A program made the position numbers and the translations under genes. Of a DNA stretch of 64,000 nucleotides, positions 49,231 to 57,541 are shown in pieces. Source of the DNA: Mesorhizobium amorphae (GTDB lineage: Bacteria; Pseudomonadota; Alphaproteobacteria; Rhizobiales; Rhizobiaceae); the NCBI RefSeq assembly GCF_014843845.1, contig NZ_JHQS01000056.1, positions 1 to 64,000 on the forward strand, written 5' to 3'. A model generated the notes under the pieces. The model was given only the letters and a program-made list of their open reading frames with translations, ran no database searches and had not been told where the DNA came from. How positions within the stretch are numbered: the stretch's first letter is position 1; each line of letters begins with the position of its first letter.

Positions 49231-50583
49231 TCAGGCCAGAGGCAGCCGCACCTCGACCACCAGGCCGCCGGCCGCGCCATCCGCAAGGGTGACGCGGCCG
49301 CCGGCATTTTCGACCACCTCGCGCACGATTGCCAATCCAAGCCCGCTGCCTTCCTCGGTCGCGCCGGCCAGGCGGTAGAAGCGCTCGAAGACATGCTCGC
49401 GCTCGTCCGCCGGGATGCCCGGCCCGTCGTCGGCGACCGTCAGGACCGCTTCGCCATTGATGGCGGCCAGCTTGACGGTGACGGTGCCGCCGGCCGGCGT
49501 GTAGCGCAACGCATTATCGACCAGGTTGACGATCATCTCGCGCAGCATGGTGCCGTCACCGACGACCGTCACCGGCCCGGTTTCGTCAAGACCGAGATCG
49601 ATGTTGCGCGCGAGAGACGCAGGCGCCTGCGTCTCCAGCACATGGCGGGCGGCCTCGGTCAGGTCGACACGGTCGGCGCGCGGCCGCCGGCTGCCGGGCT
49701 CGGCCCGCGACAGGGTGAGCAGCTGTTCAGCCAGCCGCGCCAGCCGGCCGGAACTGGCCTGCAGCGCCACCAGCGCCTCCTGGCGCGCCTCGGCGGCACC
49801 TTCGCGCAGCGCGTAGCTCGCCTGCGTCGACAGCAGCGCCAGCGGCGTGCGCAACTGATGCGCGGCATTGGCGATGAAGCGGCGCTGCGCCGCCATCTGC
49901 GCTCGCACCCGTTCCATATAGACGTTGAGCGCATCGATCAGCGGCCGGATCTCGCTCTGCGCGCCGGTGACTTCGATCGGATCGAGGTCGCTGCGGCTTG
50001 GCGAGCGCACGGCGTCGCGCAGCCGGATCAGCGGCTCCAGGCCGCGGCGCAGGCCGAGCAGCACGAAGACGCCGGCAATCGCCACCAGCGCCAGCTGCTG
50101 GGCAAACGCGCTGAACCAAAAATGCCGCACCATCGCATCGTGTCCGGCCAGCGTGACGCCGACGGTGACGGCTATCGGCGAGTCCGCGCCGGCGCCGACC
50201 ACCGCATGGCTGTATGTCAGCAGCCGCAGTTCGCGGTCGCGATAGACAGTTTTCATGCTTGGGCGCCCCGGCGCCACCGGCAGGTCGGGATAGCCGGTCA
50301 GCAGCCGTCCGCCGGCGGTCTCGACACGATAATAGACGCTGTCGCGGTCGCCGGTGTCGAACATCTCGATCGCCGCCGGCGGCACCGTGGCATCGAGCAC
50401 GCCGTCGACGATGGCGACCTGCTCGGCAATCGCGCGTGCCGACCCTACCAGCATGCGATCCGTCACCAGGTCCGCGGTCGCCAGTGCGCTGCGCTGGCTG
50501 GTCCACAAATTGATGGTGGCGAGCCCGGCGAGCGGCAGCACCACCCAGGCGAGCAACTGCAGGCGGAGGCTTCTAACCGGCAT
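49231..50583 (-). CDS. Sensor histidine kinase, TctE-like
   Basis: The 450-residue kinase has two membrane segments (about residues 7-27 and 158-178) around a periplasmic sensor of about 130 residues, a HAMP-like linker, the phosphoacceptor HQLRTPLALL (about residue 240) and an HATPase domain (LVDNALRYTPAGG; VADDGPGIPADE; GSGLGLAIVREVV). It resembles TctE/QseC kinases. ATG 50583 overlaps the response-regulator gene by 11 bases. The upstream frame extension lies in that gene and is rejected. Confidence 0.92.
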   Translation of the reverse strand: MPVRSLRLQLLAWVVLPLAGLATINLWTSQRSALATADLVTDRMLVGSARAIAEQVAIVDGVLDATVPPAAIEMFDTGDRDSVYYRVETAGGRLLTGYPDLPVAPGRPSMKTVYRDRELRLLTYSHAVVGAGADSPIAVTVGVTLAGHDAMVRHFWFSAFAQQLALVAIAGVFVLLGLRRGLEPLIRLRDAVRSPSRSDLDPIEVTGAQSEIRPLIDALNVYMERVRAQMAAQRRFIANAAHQLRTPLALLSTQASYALREGAAEARQEALVALQASSGRLARLAEQLLTLSRAEPGSRRPRADRVDLTEAARHVLETQAPASLARNIDLGLDETGPVTVVGDGTMLREMIVNLVDNALRYTPAGGTVTVKLAAINGEAVLTVADDGPGIPADEREHVFERFYRLAGATEEGSGLGLAIVREVVENAGGRVTLADGAAGGLVVEVRLPLA

Positions 50584-51241
50584 CGCGCAGCAGATAGCCG
50601 AGGCCACGCAAGGTGGCGATCTGGACGCGCGATCCTTCGAGCTTCTTGCGCAGCCGGTGGACATAGATCTCGATGGCGCTGGGGTCGGCGTCTGTCTCGA
50701 AATCGAAGATCGCCGACGACAGCGCCGCCTTACTCACCGTGCGCCCGGCCTTGACCATCAATTGCTCCAGCACCGCGTGCTCGCGCGGCGTCAGCGCCAG
50801 CGTGTCGCCGGCTACCGAAAACAGTCGCGTGTTGGTGTCGAAGACGAGATCGCCGCAGGCGACGACGGGCGCGGTCCGGTCGTTAACGCGCCGCAGTTGG
50901 ACGCGGATGCGCGCCTCCAGTTCCTCGATCTGGAACGGCTTGGCCAGATAGTCGTCGGCGCCTTCGTTGAGGCCCTTGACGCGGCCGTCGAGGCTGGCGT
51001 TGGCGGTCAGCACGATGACCGGCACCCGGTTGCCGCGCGCCCTGAGCATGCGCAGCACCTCCATTCCGCCCATGCGCGGCAGCGCCAGGTCGAGAATGAC
51101 CAGCGCATGGTCGCCGGCGGCCAAGGCATGCTCGACATCCTCGCCGTCATGCACGACGTCGACGACATAGTTCGCCTGGCGCAAGGTCTTGCCCAGCCAA
51201 TCGGCCAGTTCGCGATTGTCTTCGACAAGCAGCAGCCGCAT
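50573..51241 (-). CDS. Response regulator, OmpR/TctD-like
   Basis: The 222-residue regulator has a receiver domain with acidic pocket ED (residues 7-8), phosphoacceptor LVILDLALPRMGG (Asp about residue 51), Thr in VLTANAS and Lys in LAKPFQ (about 101), then an OmpR winged helix (about 128-220: LTPREHAVLEQLMVKAGRTVSKAAL, YVHRLRKKLEGS). It is co-transcribed with the kinase. Their position beside an ABC importer suggests control of transport, though the genes are convergent. Confidence 0.94.
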   Translation of the reverse strand: MRLLLVEDNRELADWLGKTLRQANYVVDVVHDGEDVEHALAAGDHALVILDLALPRMGGMEVLRMLRARGNRVPVIVLTANASLDGRVKGLNEGADDYLAKPFQIEELEARIRVQLRRVNDRTAPVVACGDLVFDTNTRLFSVAGDTLALTPREHAVLEQLMVKAGRTVSKAALSSAIFDFETDADPSAIEIYVHRLRKKLEGSRVQIATLRGLGYLLRDAG

Positions 51242-51726
51242 TTTCTATTGCTGTTCATGAATGCTGCCCGCCGGGTCTCATCGGTGTTTCCGACGAACGC
51301 GGCCAGCAGCGTCCGATTGGATGCCCGTGACAACGGATAATATCGATCCGCGCGCAAGGCAAACTCCAAGCTGGCGAACATTATCGCTGGCCTTTGGATG
51401 GCGAAACTCCCGTAATCAACACAAAACCGAACCGTTCGGTTCGATTTCTGTTGACGGACCGTGCACGATGGGGTGAACGCCGGCTCGGAAAATCTTGTCG
51501 CCGGAACGAGGTGTACTCACCTAACCACGTGAAATCGCTCGGAAAGATTATGGCGCAGGAAACCACCAGCCGGATTTCAAGCGCCGCTTCAGAGGTTTTT
51601 CGGGAAAATCTTCGTGACTGGAAACGACAGCAGGGCAGACCCATCTCGGGGTGGTCCGAGCGACGCGAATTCCTCCCAAGGCACGCCACTTGACGGACAG
51701 AACAGTGAACTACCGGAGTACATGAA
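51242..51726. other. 485-bp intergenic region before the DUF680 pair
   Basis: The main feature is a 17-bp palindrome at 51425-51441. A possible 47-codon frame (51550-51693, beginning MAQETTSRISSAASEVF) has a GGAAAGA too close to its ATG and is not called. The 3' end leads to the promoter of the first DUF680 gene. Confidence 0.4.
51425..51441. promoter_or_regulatory. Perfect 17-bp palindrome, TetR-type operator candidate
   Basis: AACCGAA-ccg-TTCGGTT has perfect 7-bp arms, resembling operators of TetR-family repressors. No TetR gene adjoins, so the cognate protein would be encoded elsewhere. It lies 184 bp after the response-regulator start (divergent) and 286 bp before the first DUF680 gene. 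Confidence 0.55.
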
Positions 51727-51960
51727 ATGACCAAGATCGCTCTTACCGCCGTCGCCATCCTCGTTGCCACGGGCAGCGCCTTCGCCGGCAGCGACCACTA
51801 TGGTTCGAACAACGTCAACCAGCCGGCTGTCACCGCGCCTGCCGACAACCTCGACCACAGCTTCACGGCTTCGATCCGCAAGCCCGTCGAGCATAACGGC
51901 TTCAAGTTGACGCCCGATTCCAACCAGCCTGAATCCGGCCAGGGCATCTGGGGCCGCTAA
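51727..51960 (+). CDS. Small exported DUF680-type protein (copy 1)
   Basis: The 77-residue precursor has a signal peptide ending AFA-GSD (about residue 20) and a short hydrophilic mature region with Gly/Asn/Pro/Ser and no cysteine (HYGSNNVNQPAVTAP; ...SGQGIWGR). The start MTKIALTAVAILVATGSAFAG in part is nearly identical to that of the next gene. This matches the DUF680 family, expanded in Mesorhizobium. Function is unknown; periplasmic or secreted location is likely. Confidence 0.85.
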   Translation: MTKIALTAVAILVATGSAFAGSDHYGSNNVNQPAVTAPADNLDHSFTASIRKPVEHNGFKLTPDSNQPESGQGIWGR

Positions 51961-52016
51961 GCGGACCCGATCACCGACGCTCTGAACATCAATCATCGAA
52001 ATCAGGACTATTTGAC

Positions 52017-52223
52017 ATGACCAAGATCGCTCTTACCGCTGCCGCCATCCTTGTTGCCACTGGCACGGCTTTCGCCGGCAGCGACAATTATGGCTCGGCC
52101 AACGGCAACCAGCCGGCTGCCGCCGTCGACACCTCATCCACCGCTTCGATCAAGAAGTCGGACGCGCCTGTCCAGAAGCCGGTTACCCAGGGCAGCGACC
52201 GCGACCTGTTCGGCAGCCGCTGA
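52017..52223 (+). CDS. Small exported DUF680-type protein (copy 2)
   Basis: The 68-residue paralogue shares the signal peptide and the GSDxYGS start of the mature region with copy 1, and the motif TASIxK, but its tail differs (QKPVTQGSDRDLFGSR). The near-identity of the first 75 bases suggests duplication or gene conversion of the signal-peptide region. It starts 57 bp after copy 1 and probably shares its transcript. Confidence 0.85.
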   Translation: MTKIALTAAAILVATGTAFAGSDNYGSANGNQPAAAVDTSSTASIKKSDAPVQKPVTQGSDRDLFGSR

Positions 52224-52293
52224 GCGGTCACCGGTTCTCAAGGACCTCAAAGCGGCGGGCGTGTCCCGCCGCTCTGTCGAGATGGGATGATCG

Positions 52294-52818
52294 CTAACGC
52301 AAATCCTTCGGCCTGATGCAATGCGTCAGCCGGCCACTGCCGAAGGTGAGGTCCGCCCAGTCGCCCTCGATGACAAAACGGGCGAGCGCCGCGGTCGGGA
52401 ATTTCTCTTCGAGCCTTTTCAATGCCCCGGCATCCGACCCCGAGCCGGCGAGGCGGTGGGCGAAATCTTCCAGTCCGGGATTGTGGCCGAGCACCAGCAG
52501 GCGTTCGGCCTTTGGCTTTGCCTGCCGCACCTTGGCCAGAATGTCCGCCGCGGTGGCTTCGTAGAGTGCCAGCTCAAAGTCTGCCGGCACTTTTTTTGGC
52601 AGTTCCGCCGAGACCAGCCGCCATGTGTCGCGGGTGCGCAGCGCCGACGAGACCAGCGCCAGATCCGGCAGCCAGTCGCGCCTCGCCAGCTCGCGCCCCA
52701 TCAGCGGCGCCGTCTTCAACCCGCGCGGGCCGAGTGGCCGGTCGAAATCGACGAGCTTCGGGTCGTCCCAGCTCGACTTGGCGTGGCGCAGTACAAGCAG
52801 CTGCCTGGTTGTCGCCAT
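52294..52818 (-). CDS. SixA-like histidine phosphatase
   Basis: The 174-residue protein belongs to the phosphoglycerate-mutase-like superfamily: catalytic LRHAKSSW (His about residue 11), SSALRTRDTW (about 57-66) and LGHNPGLEDF with the second His (about 112-121). The RHAKS variant defines the SixA group, which dephosphorylates phosphohistidines or other small substrates. It ends beside the DUF680 pair and lies 12 bp after purN on the same strand. Confidence 0.9.
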   Translation of the reverse strand: MATTRQLLVLRHAKSSWDDPKLVDFDRPLGPRGLKTAPLMGRELARRDWLPDLALVSSALRTRDTWRLVSAELPKKVPADFELALYEATAADILAKVRQAKPKAERLLVLGHNPGLEDFAHRLAGSGSDAGALKRLEEKFPTAALARFVIEGDWADLTFGSGRLTHCIRPKDLR

Positions 52819-52830
52819 TGCCAGCCTCTC

Positions 52831-53538
52831 TTACGGCGTGATCCGCGCCAGTTGCTCGAGATCGCGCTCCTCGCGCAGCGGGTCCGGCGCCATCACCACC
52901 GAGGTGCCGTTCTCCGCATCGTCGGCGAAATGCGCGAGCACGGTGTGGCCCTTCTCCATGCGCGCCTTGCCTTCGGCGACCAGTCCGAGCGCCAGCGGAT
53001 AGAGCCGGTGCTCGGCCTTGAGCACCCGCGCGGCCAGCGTATCCTCATTGTCGCCGACCATGACCGGCACCGCCGCCTGGGCGATGATCGGGCCGTCATC
53101 CATATCCAGCGTGACGAAATGCACCGTGCAGCCATGGATGCGCATGCCGGCACGGAGCGCGCGGGCATGGGTGTCCAGCCCCTTGAAGGCGGGCAGCAGG
53201 GCAGGGTGGATGTTGACCATCCGCCCCAGCCACTTCTCGACAAAGCGCGCACCGAGGATGCGCATATAGCCGGCGAGCGCCACGATCTCGGCGCCGAATC
53301 CGATAAGCGCGGCGTCGATCGCCCCGTCATGGGCTTCCTTGCTGGCATAGTCGGCGCGCACGATGACCTTCGTCGGGATGCCCCGCGCCTGCGCGATGGC
53401 AAGGCCGGCGGCATTGGACCGGTCGGAGATGACGCCGACAATTTCGGCCGGATAGGCTGGATCGCTGGCCGCGGCAATCAGCGCCGTCATGTTGGAGCCG
53501 CGTCCCGAAATCAGCACCACGGTGCGTTTCCTGCTCAT
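52831..53538 (-). CDS. purN: Phosphoribosylglycinamide formyltransferase
   Basis: The 235-residue folate-dependent enzyme performs the third step of purine synthesis. GRGSNMTALI (about residues 12-21), GYMRILGARFVEKW and the catalytic NIHPALLPAFKGLDTHARAL (Asn, His; about 107-126), DDGPIIAQ are all present. It is slightly longer than E. coli PurN. ATG 53538 overlaps the purM stop (ATGA), so the two steps are translationally coupled. Confidence 0.96.
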   Translation of the reverse strand: MSRKRTVVLISGRGSNMTALIAAASDPAYPAEIVGVISDRSNAAGLAIAQARGIPTKVIVRADYASKEAHDGAIDAALIGFGAEIVALAGYMRILGARFVEKWLGRMVNIHPALLPAFKGLDTHARALRAGMRIHGCTVHFVTLDMDDGPIIAQAAVPVMVGDNEDTLAARVLKAEHRLYPLALGLVAEGKARMEKGHTVLAHFADDAENGTSVVMAPDPLREERDLEQLARITP

Positions 53539-54614
53539 AGGCCGATCGAGCCCCGATAGATGACGCCGGCGTCGCGGCGCGGCACGATGCGGCCGATCGG
53601 CGTCACCGTTTCGCCGGCCTCCTGCAGCACGGCCGCGACCTGCGCCGCCTGGCCGGAGGCGACGGCCAGGATCATGCCGATGCCGCAATTGAAGGTGCGC
53701 ATCATCTCTTCCGGCGCGACGCCGCCGGTCTTGGCCAGCCACGAGAACACCGCCGGCACCTCGATGGCCTCGAGGTCGAGTTCGGCGGAGAAATCCTTCG
53801 GCAGCACGCGCGGAATGTTTTCCGGGAAGCCGCCGCCGGTGATGTGCGCCAGCGCCTTGATACCATGCGTGTTGCGGATCGCCTTGAGGATCGACTTGAC
53901 GTAGATGCGCGTCGGCTCGAGCAGCGCCTCGGCCAGCGTCGACTCGTCGTTGAACGGCGCCGGGTCGCTCCAGGCAAGGCCGCTCACGCCGACGATGCGC
54001 CGCACCAGAGAAAAGCCGTTGGAGTGGAGCCCCGAGGAGGCGAGGCCCAGCAGCACATCGCCCTCGACGATGTCGTCGGTCGGCAAGAGCTGGCCGCGTT
54101 CGGCGGCACCCACGGCAAAGCCGGCAAGGTCATAGTCGTTGCCGTGATACATGCCGGGCATTTCGGCCGTCTCGCCGCCGATCAGCGCGCAGCCAGCCTG
54201 GCGGCAGCCCTCGGCAATGCCGCCGACGATCGCCGCCCCCTGGTCGGGGTCGAGCTTGCCGGTGGCGAAATAATCGAGGAAGAACAGCGGTTCCGCGCCC
54301 TGCACGACGATGTCGTTGACGCACATGGCGACAAGGTCGATGCCGATCGTGTCGTGTTTTCCCGCATCGATGGCGATCTTCAGCTTGGTGCCGACGCCGT
54401 CATTGGCGGCGACCAGCACCGGATCGGTGAAGCCGGCGGCCTTGAGGTCGAACAGGCCGCCAAAGCCGCCGATCTCGCCATCGGCGCCCGGCCGGCGCGT
54501 CGCCCGCACCAGCGGCTTGATCTTCTCGACCATGAGATTGCCGGCATCGATGTCGACGCCCGCCTCGGCATAGGTGAGCCCGTTCTTGCGCTTGGATGTA
54601 TCGCGCTTCGTCAT
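53535..54614 (-). CDS. purM: Phosphoribosylformylglycinamidine cyclo-ligase (AIR synthetase)
   Basis: The 359-residue enzyme closes the imidazole ring in purine synthesis. Family sequences are clear: LTYAEAGVDIDAGN (about residues 13-26), VAANDGVGTKLKIA, DLVAMCVNDIVVQGAEPLFFLDYFATG, GGETAEMPGMY and HITGGGFPENIPRVLP. ATG 54614 is used; the long frame upstream is not coding-like. It is divergent from the CDP-alcohol transferase gene. Confidence 0.97.
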   Translation of the reverse strand: MTKRDTSKRKNGLTYAEAGVDIDAGNLMVEKIKPLVRATRRPGADGEIGGFGGLFDLKAAGFTDPVLVAANDGVGTKLKIAIDAGKHDTIGIDLVAMCVNDIVVQGAEPLFFLDYFATGKLDPDQGAAIVGGIAEGCRQAGCALIGGETAEMPGMYHGNDYDLAGFAVGAAERGQLLPTDDIVEGDVLLGLASSGLHSNGFSLVRRIVGVSGLAWSDPAPFNDESTLAEALLEPTRIYVKSILKAIRNTHGIKALAHITGGGFPENIPRVLPKDFSAELDLEAIEVPAVFSWLAKTGGVAPEEMMRTFNCGIGMILAVASGQAAQVAAVLQEAGETVTPIGRIVPRRDAGVIYRGSIGL

Positions 54615-54827
54615 ATCTGGCTCGTCGCTGTTTCCACTCTGCTTGCGGGCTCTTCGCATGAACGGTTTCGGTCCGCAAGGATAACGCGCCGGCGCGGGAG
54701 TTTTGCCCCCGACAAAAGCGGCGTTCGGGTGAGCCGATCGCCAAAGTCCGAGAATGAGGAGCTTAGTCTTGCGCCCACTCCACATCTCCATCATCTATCA
54801 ACAAAACAAAAGCGACGGGGTACACTG

Positions 54828-55385
54828 TTGACCATCCCCAACATGATCACGATCATGCGCTTCGTGCTGGTGCCCGCCGTGGTGTTGGCCATGTTGCAGG
54901 CGCACTGGGGCTGGGCCTTTGCCGGTTTCCTTGTCGCCGGCATTTCCGACGGCGTCGACGGTTTCATCGCCCGCCGCTACAACCAGCATTCCGAGCTCGG
55001 CGCCTATCTCGATCCGATGGCCGACAAGGTGCTGCTGGTTTCGGTGTTCGTGGTCATGGGCTTCATCGGCGAGCTGCCGCTGTGGCTGGTCGTCACCATG
55101 GTCTCGCGCGACGCGCTGATCATCTGCGCCGTGCTGTTGTCGACCGTGATGGCGCATCCGGTCGAGATGAAGCCGCTCTTCGTGTCGAAGGCCAACACCG
55201 CCATCCAGATCGTGCTGGCGGCGGTGGTGCTGGGCGAACTTGCCCTCGACATCCTTCTCGACCCGCTGCGGCCCGCGCTCATATTGCTGTCCGGGGTCTT
55301 GACCGTGGCTTCGGCCGCGGCCTATCTCGTGGGCTGGCTGAGGCATATGAGCGGCAATGGCGAAGGCTCCACACCGGGCACCTGA
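54828..55385 (+). CDS. CDP-alcohol phosphatidyltransferase family protein
   Basis: The 185-residue membrane enzyme has the motif DGVDGFIARRYNQHSELGAYLDPMADK (starting about residue 41), matching DG-x2-AR-x8-G-x3-D-x3-D. It starts at TTG 54828 to give TIPNMITIMRFVLVP, the usual family N-terminus, with GGGG eight bases upstream. Besides pgsA at 21472 this is a second such enzyme; in Rhizobiales the copy beside perM and hdaA is often annotated cardiolipin-type or PgsA-like. It overlaps the next gene by 29 bases. Confidence 0.9.
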   Translation: MTIPNMITIMRFVLVPAVVLAMLQAHWGWAFAGFLVAGISDGVDGFIARRYNQHSELGAYLDPMADKVLLVSVFVVMGFIGELPLWLVVTMVSRDALIICAVLLSTVMAHPVEMKPLFVSKANTAIQIVLAAVVLGELALDILLDPLRPALILLSGVLTVASAAAYLVGWLRHMSGNGEGSTPGT

Positions 55386-56559
55386 TCAACGATCCATCGA
55401 CGCGGCCGCTGAGGCCGCGATGGCCGGCGAAGCTGCGTCTCTGGCCTTCCGCCGCCAGATCTTTTTCTGGCTGGCCACCGCCGCGCTGCTGGCGCTGTTC
55501 CTCTATGTCTTCTCCAGCATCCTTTTGCCGTTCGTCGCCGGCATGGTGCTTGCCTATTTCCTCGATCCGGTCGCCGACCGGCTGCAGCGCATCGGCCTCT
55601 CCCGCCTGATGGCGACGATCGTCATCCTCATTGCTTTCATCGTCGTCCTAGTGCTGGCCTTCGTCATCCTGGTTCCGGTCTTGGCCACGCAGATGGCCGA
55701 TTTCGCCGGCAAGCTGCCGGAATATCTGACCCGCCTGCAGGGCCTGATCACCAGCTACGACCCAAAATGGCTGGAACAAAAATTCGGCGTCAATGCCAAT
55801 AGCCTGCGCGACGGGCTGAACTCGCTGCTAACCTCCGGCTTTGGGCTGTTGACCACCGTCTTCACCTCGATCTGGAGCTCGGGCGTGGCGCTGGTCTCGG
55901 TGGTCAGCCTGTTCGTGGTCACGCCCGTGGTCGCCTTCTACATGCTGCTCGACTGGGACCGCATGGTGGCGATCGTCGACAATTGGGTGCCGCGCGACTA
56001 TGTCCAGACGGTCAGGGCGATCGCCAGGGACATCAACACCGCCACCGCCGGCTTCGTGCGCGGGCAGGGCACGCTCTGCCTGGTGCTGGGCGCCATGTAC
56101 GCCATCGGTCTGACGCTCACCGGGCTCAATTTCGGCATTCTGATCGGCCTGTTTGCCGGGCTGATCTCCTTCATCCCCTATGTCGGTTCGCTGACCGGGC
56201 TGGTGCTGGCCGTCGGCGTTGCCTTCGTTCAGTTCTGGCCCGACTGGATCATGGTTGTGGCGGTAGCCGCCGTGTTCTTCGTCGGCCAGTTCATCGAGGG
56301 CAACATCCTGCAGCCGCGGCTGGTCGGCAAAAGCGTCGGCCTGCATCCGGTGTGGCTGATGTTTGCGCTGTTTGCCTTCGGCGCGCTGTTCGGCTTCGTC
56401 GGCCTGCTGATCGCCGTGCCGGCCTCGGCCGCCGTTGCCGTGCTGGTGCGCTTTGCCATTGCCCGCTATCTCGAATCGCCGCTTTACAAGGGCCATGCCA
56501 CCGAACCTGTCCCGCCGCTGCCGGCCAACCGCCGCAAGGGACCGCGTGGCCAAGCCTGA
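55357..56559 (+). CDS. AI-2E/PerM-family membrane transporter
   Basis: The 400-residue protein has about eight membrane segments with the family signatures PFVAGMVLAYFLDPVADRL (near residue 50), TPVVAFYMLLDWDRM and the C-terminal GNILQPRLVGKSVGLHPVWLMFALFAFGALFGFVGLLIAVP. Relatives move autoinducer-2, ions or act as Na+/H+ antiporters. Its start overlaps the upstream gene, and its stop overlaps the hdaA start (TGATG). Confidence 0.93.
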   Translation: MAKAPHRAPDQRSIDAAAEAAMAGEAASLAFRRQIFFWLATAALLALFLYVFSSILLPFVAGMVLAYFLDPVADRLQRIGLSRLMATIVILIAFIVVLVLAFVILVPVLATQMADFAGKLPEYLTRLQGLITSYDPKWLEQKFGVNANSLRDGLNSLLTSGFGLLTTVFTSIWSSGVALVSVVSLFVVTPVVAFYMLLDWDRMVAIVDNWVPRDYVQTVRAIARDINTATAGFVRGQGTLCLVLGAMYAIGLTLTGLNFGILIGLFAGLISFIPYVGSLTGLVLAVGVAFVQFWPDWIMVVAVAAVFFVGQFIEGNILQPRLVGKSVGLHPVWLMFALFAFGALFGFVGLLIAVPASAAVAVLVRFAIARYLESPLYKGHATEPVPPLPANRRKGPRGQA

Positions 56560-57263
56560 TGGCTGACCAGAAAACCGACCCGCCGCGCCAGCTGCCGCTC
56601 GATCTCGGCCACGGCACCGGCTATTCGCGCGACGAGCTCGTCGTTTCCGGCACCAACAGCCAGGCCGCAGCACTTGTCGACCGCTGGCCGGATTGGCCTT
56701 CGCCGGTGGTGGTGCTGGCCGGCCCGGCAGGTTCGGGCAAGACGCATCTGGCCTCGATTTGGCACGCGCGGGCCAAGGCAGTGGCGATCGAGGCAAACCG
56801 CATCGAAGACTGCATCGCCGGCCTCGGCGAACGGCCGGCGCTGATCGACGATGTCGACAAGGCACGGATCGACGAGGCCGGCCTGTTCCACCTCATCAAC
56901 GCCGTGCGCGGCGCCGGCTCGACTCTGCTGTTGACTGCGCGGCGTTTTCCCCTGGCCTGGGGTGTGGCGCTGCCCGATCTCGTCTCGCGGCTGAAGGCGG
57001 CGGCGACGGTCGAGATCCACGAGCCCGATGATCTGCTCCTCGCCGGTGTCATCACAAAGCTGTTCGCCGACCGCCAGGTCGAGGTCGAGCCGCATGTCGT
57101 GCAATATCTGGTTCGGCGCATCGAGCGCTCGCTGGCGACCGCCATGCGCGTCGTGGAGCGGCTCGACCGTATAGCCCTGGAACGCAAGACCCCGATCACC
57201 CGCGCGCTCGCCGCCGAGACCGTCAGCGCCATGGACCAAGGGCAGGGCGAGTTCGAGATTTAG
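56559..57263 (+). CDS. hdaA: DnaA-related ATPase HdaA
   Basis: The 234-residue protein is a short DnaA-like AAA+ protein without the DNA-binding domain IV: RQLPLDLGH near residue 10 (a clamp-binding QLPLDL motif), Walker A AGPAGSGKTHLA (about residues 50-61), Walker B ALIDDVDKA and sensor regions. In alphaproteobacteria HdaA works with the sliding clamp to inactivate DnaA after initiation. ATG 56559 overlaps the perM-type stop. In related genomes polyphosphate kinase usually follows; here it does not. Confidence 0.9.
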   Translation: MADQKTDPPRQLPLDLGHGTGYSRDELVVSGTNSQAAALVDRWPDWPSPVVVLAGPAGSGKTHLASIWHARAKAVAIEANRIEDCIAGLGERPALIDDVDKARIDEAGLFHLINAVRGAGSTLLLTARRFPLAWGVALPDLVSRLKAAATVEIHEPDDLLLAGVITKLFADRQVEVEPHVVQYLVRRIERSLATAMRVVERLDRIALERKTPITRALAAETVSAMDQGQGEFEI

Positions 57264-57412
57264 GTGGTTGACGGAAGGCTTCCTCTTCTCAGGGGGGAGG
57301 AGAAGGCCATCGCCACTGTCCCATTTCGGGATGCTATTGCTGGCATCCATCTTGCAATACCAGTTTGCCGGCTTAACCCCCGGTCCTGATTGCGTTCCAA
57401 ATCAGGTTGTGG

Positions 57413-57455
57413 GCTCGCCGGGAGTTGTGGCGGTTGGGGTCCTCGCCCGGCGAGC
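57413..57455. repeat. 10-bp inverted repeat after hdaA
   Basis: GCTCGCCGGG at 57413-57422 pairs with CCCGGCGAGC at 57446-57455 across 23 bases. It is in the 278-bp spacer between the convergent hdaA and AraC-type genes, which is otherwise featureless. No T run follows. Confidence 0.55.
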
Positions 57456-57541
57456 TTGCCTTCTTGTGTCATCCGAATGGGGGTATCGATCCCGCCTCGG
57501 ATGGCTCGGGACGAGCCTGCCGACCTGGTCGCTGCCATACC

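Noticed and set aside
51550..51693. Possible 47-residue gene before the DUF680 pair
   Set aside because: It has an open frame and an A+G stretch near the ATG, but the spacing is poor and nothing else supports it; left undecided.
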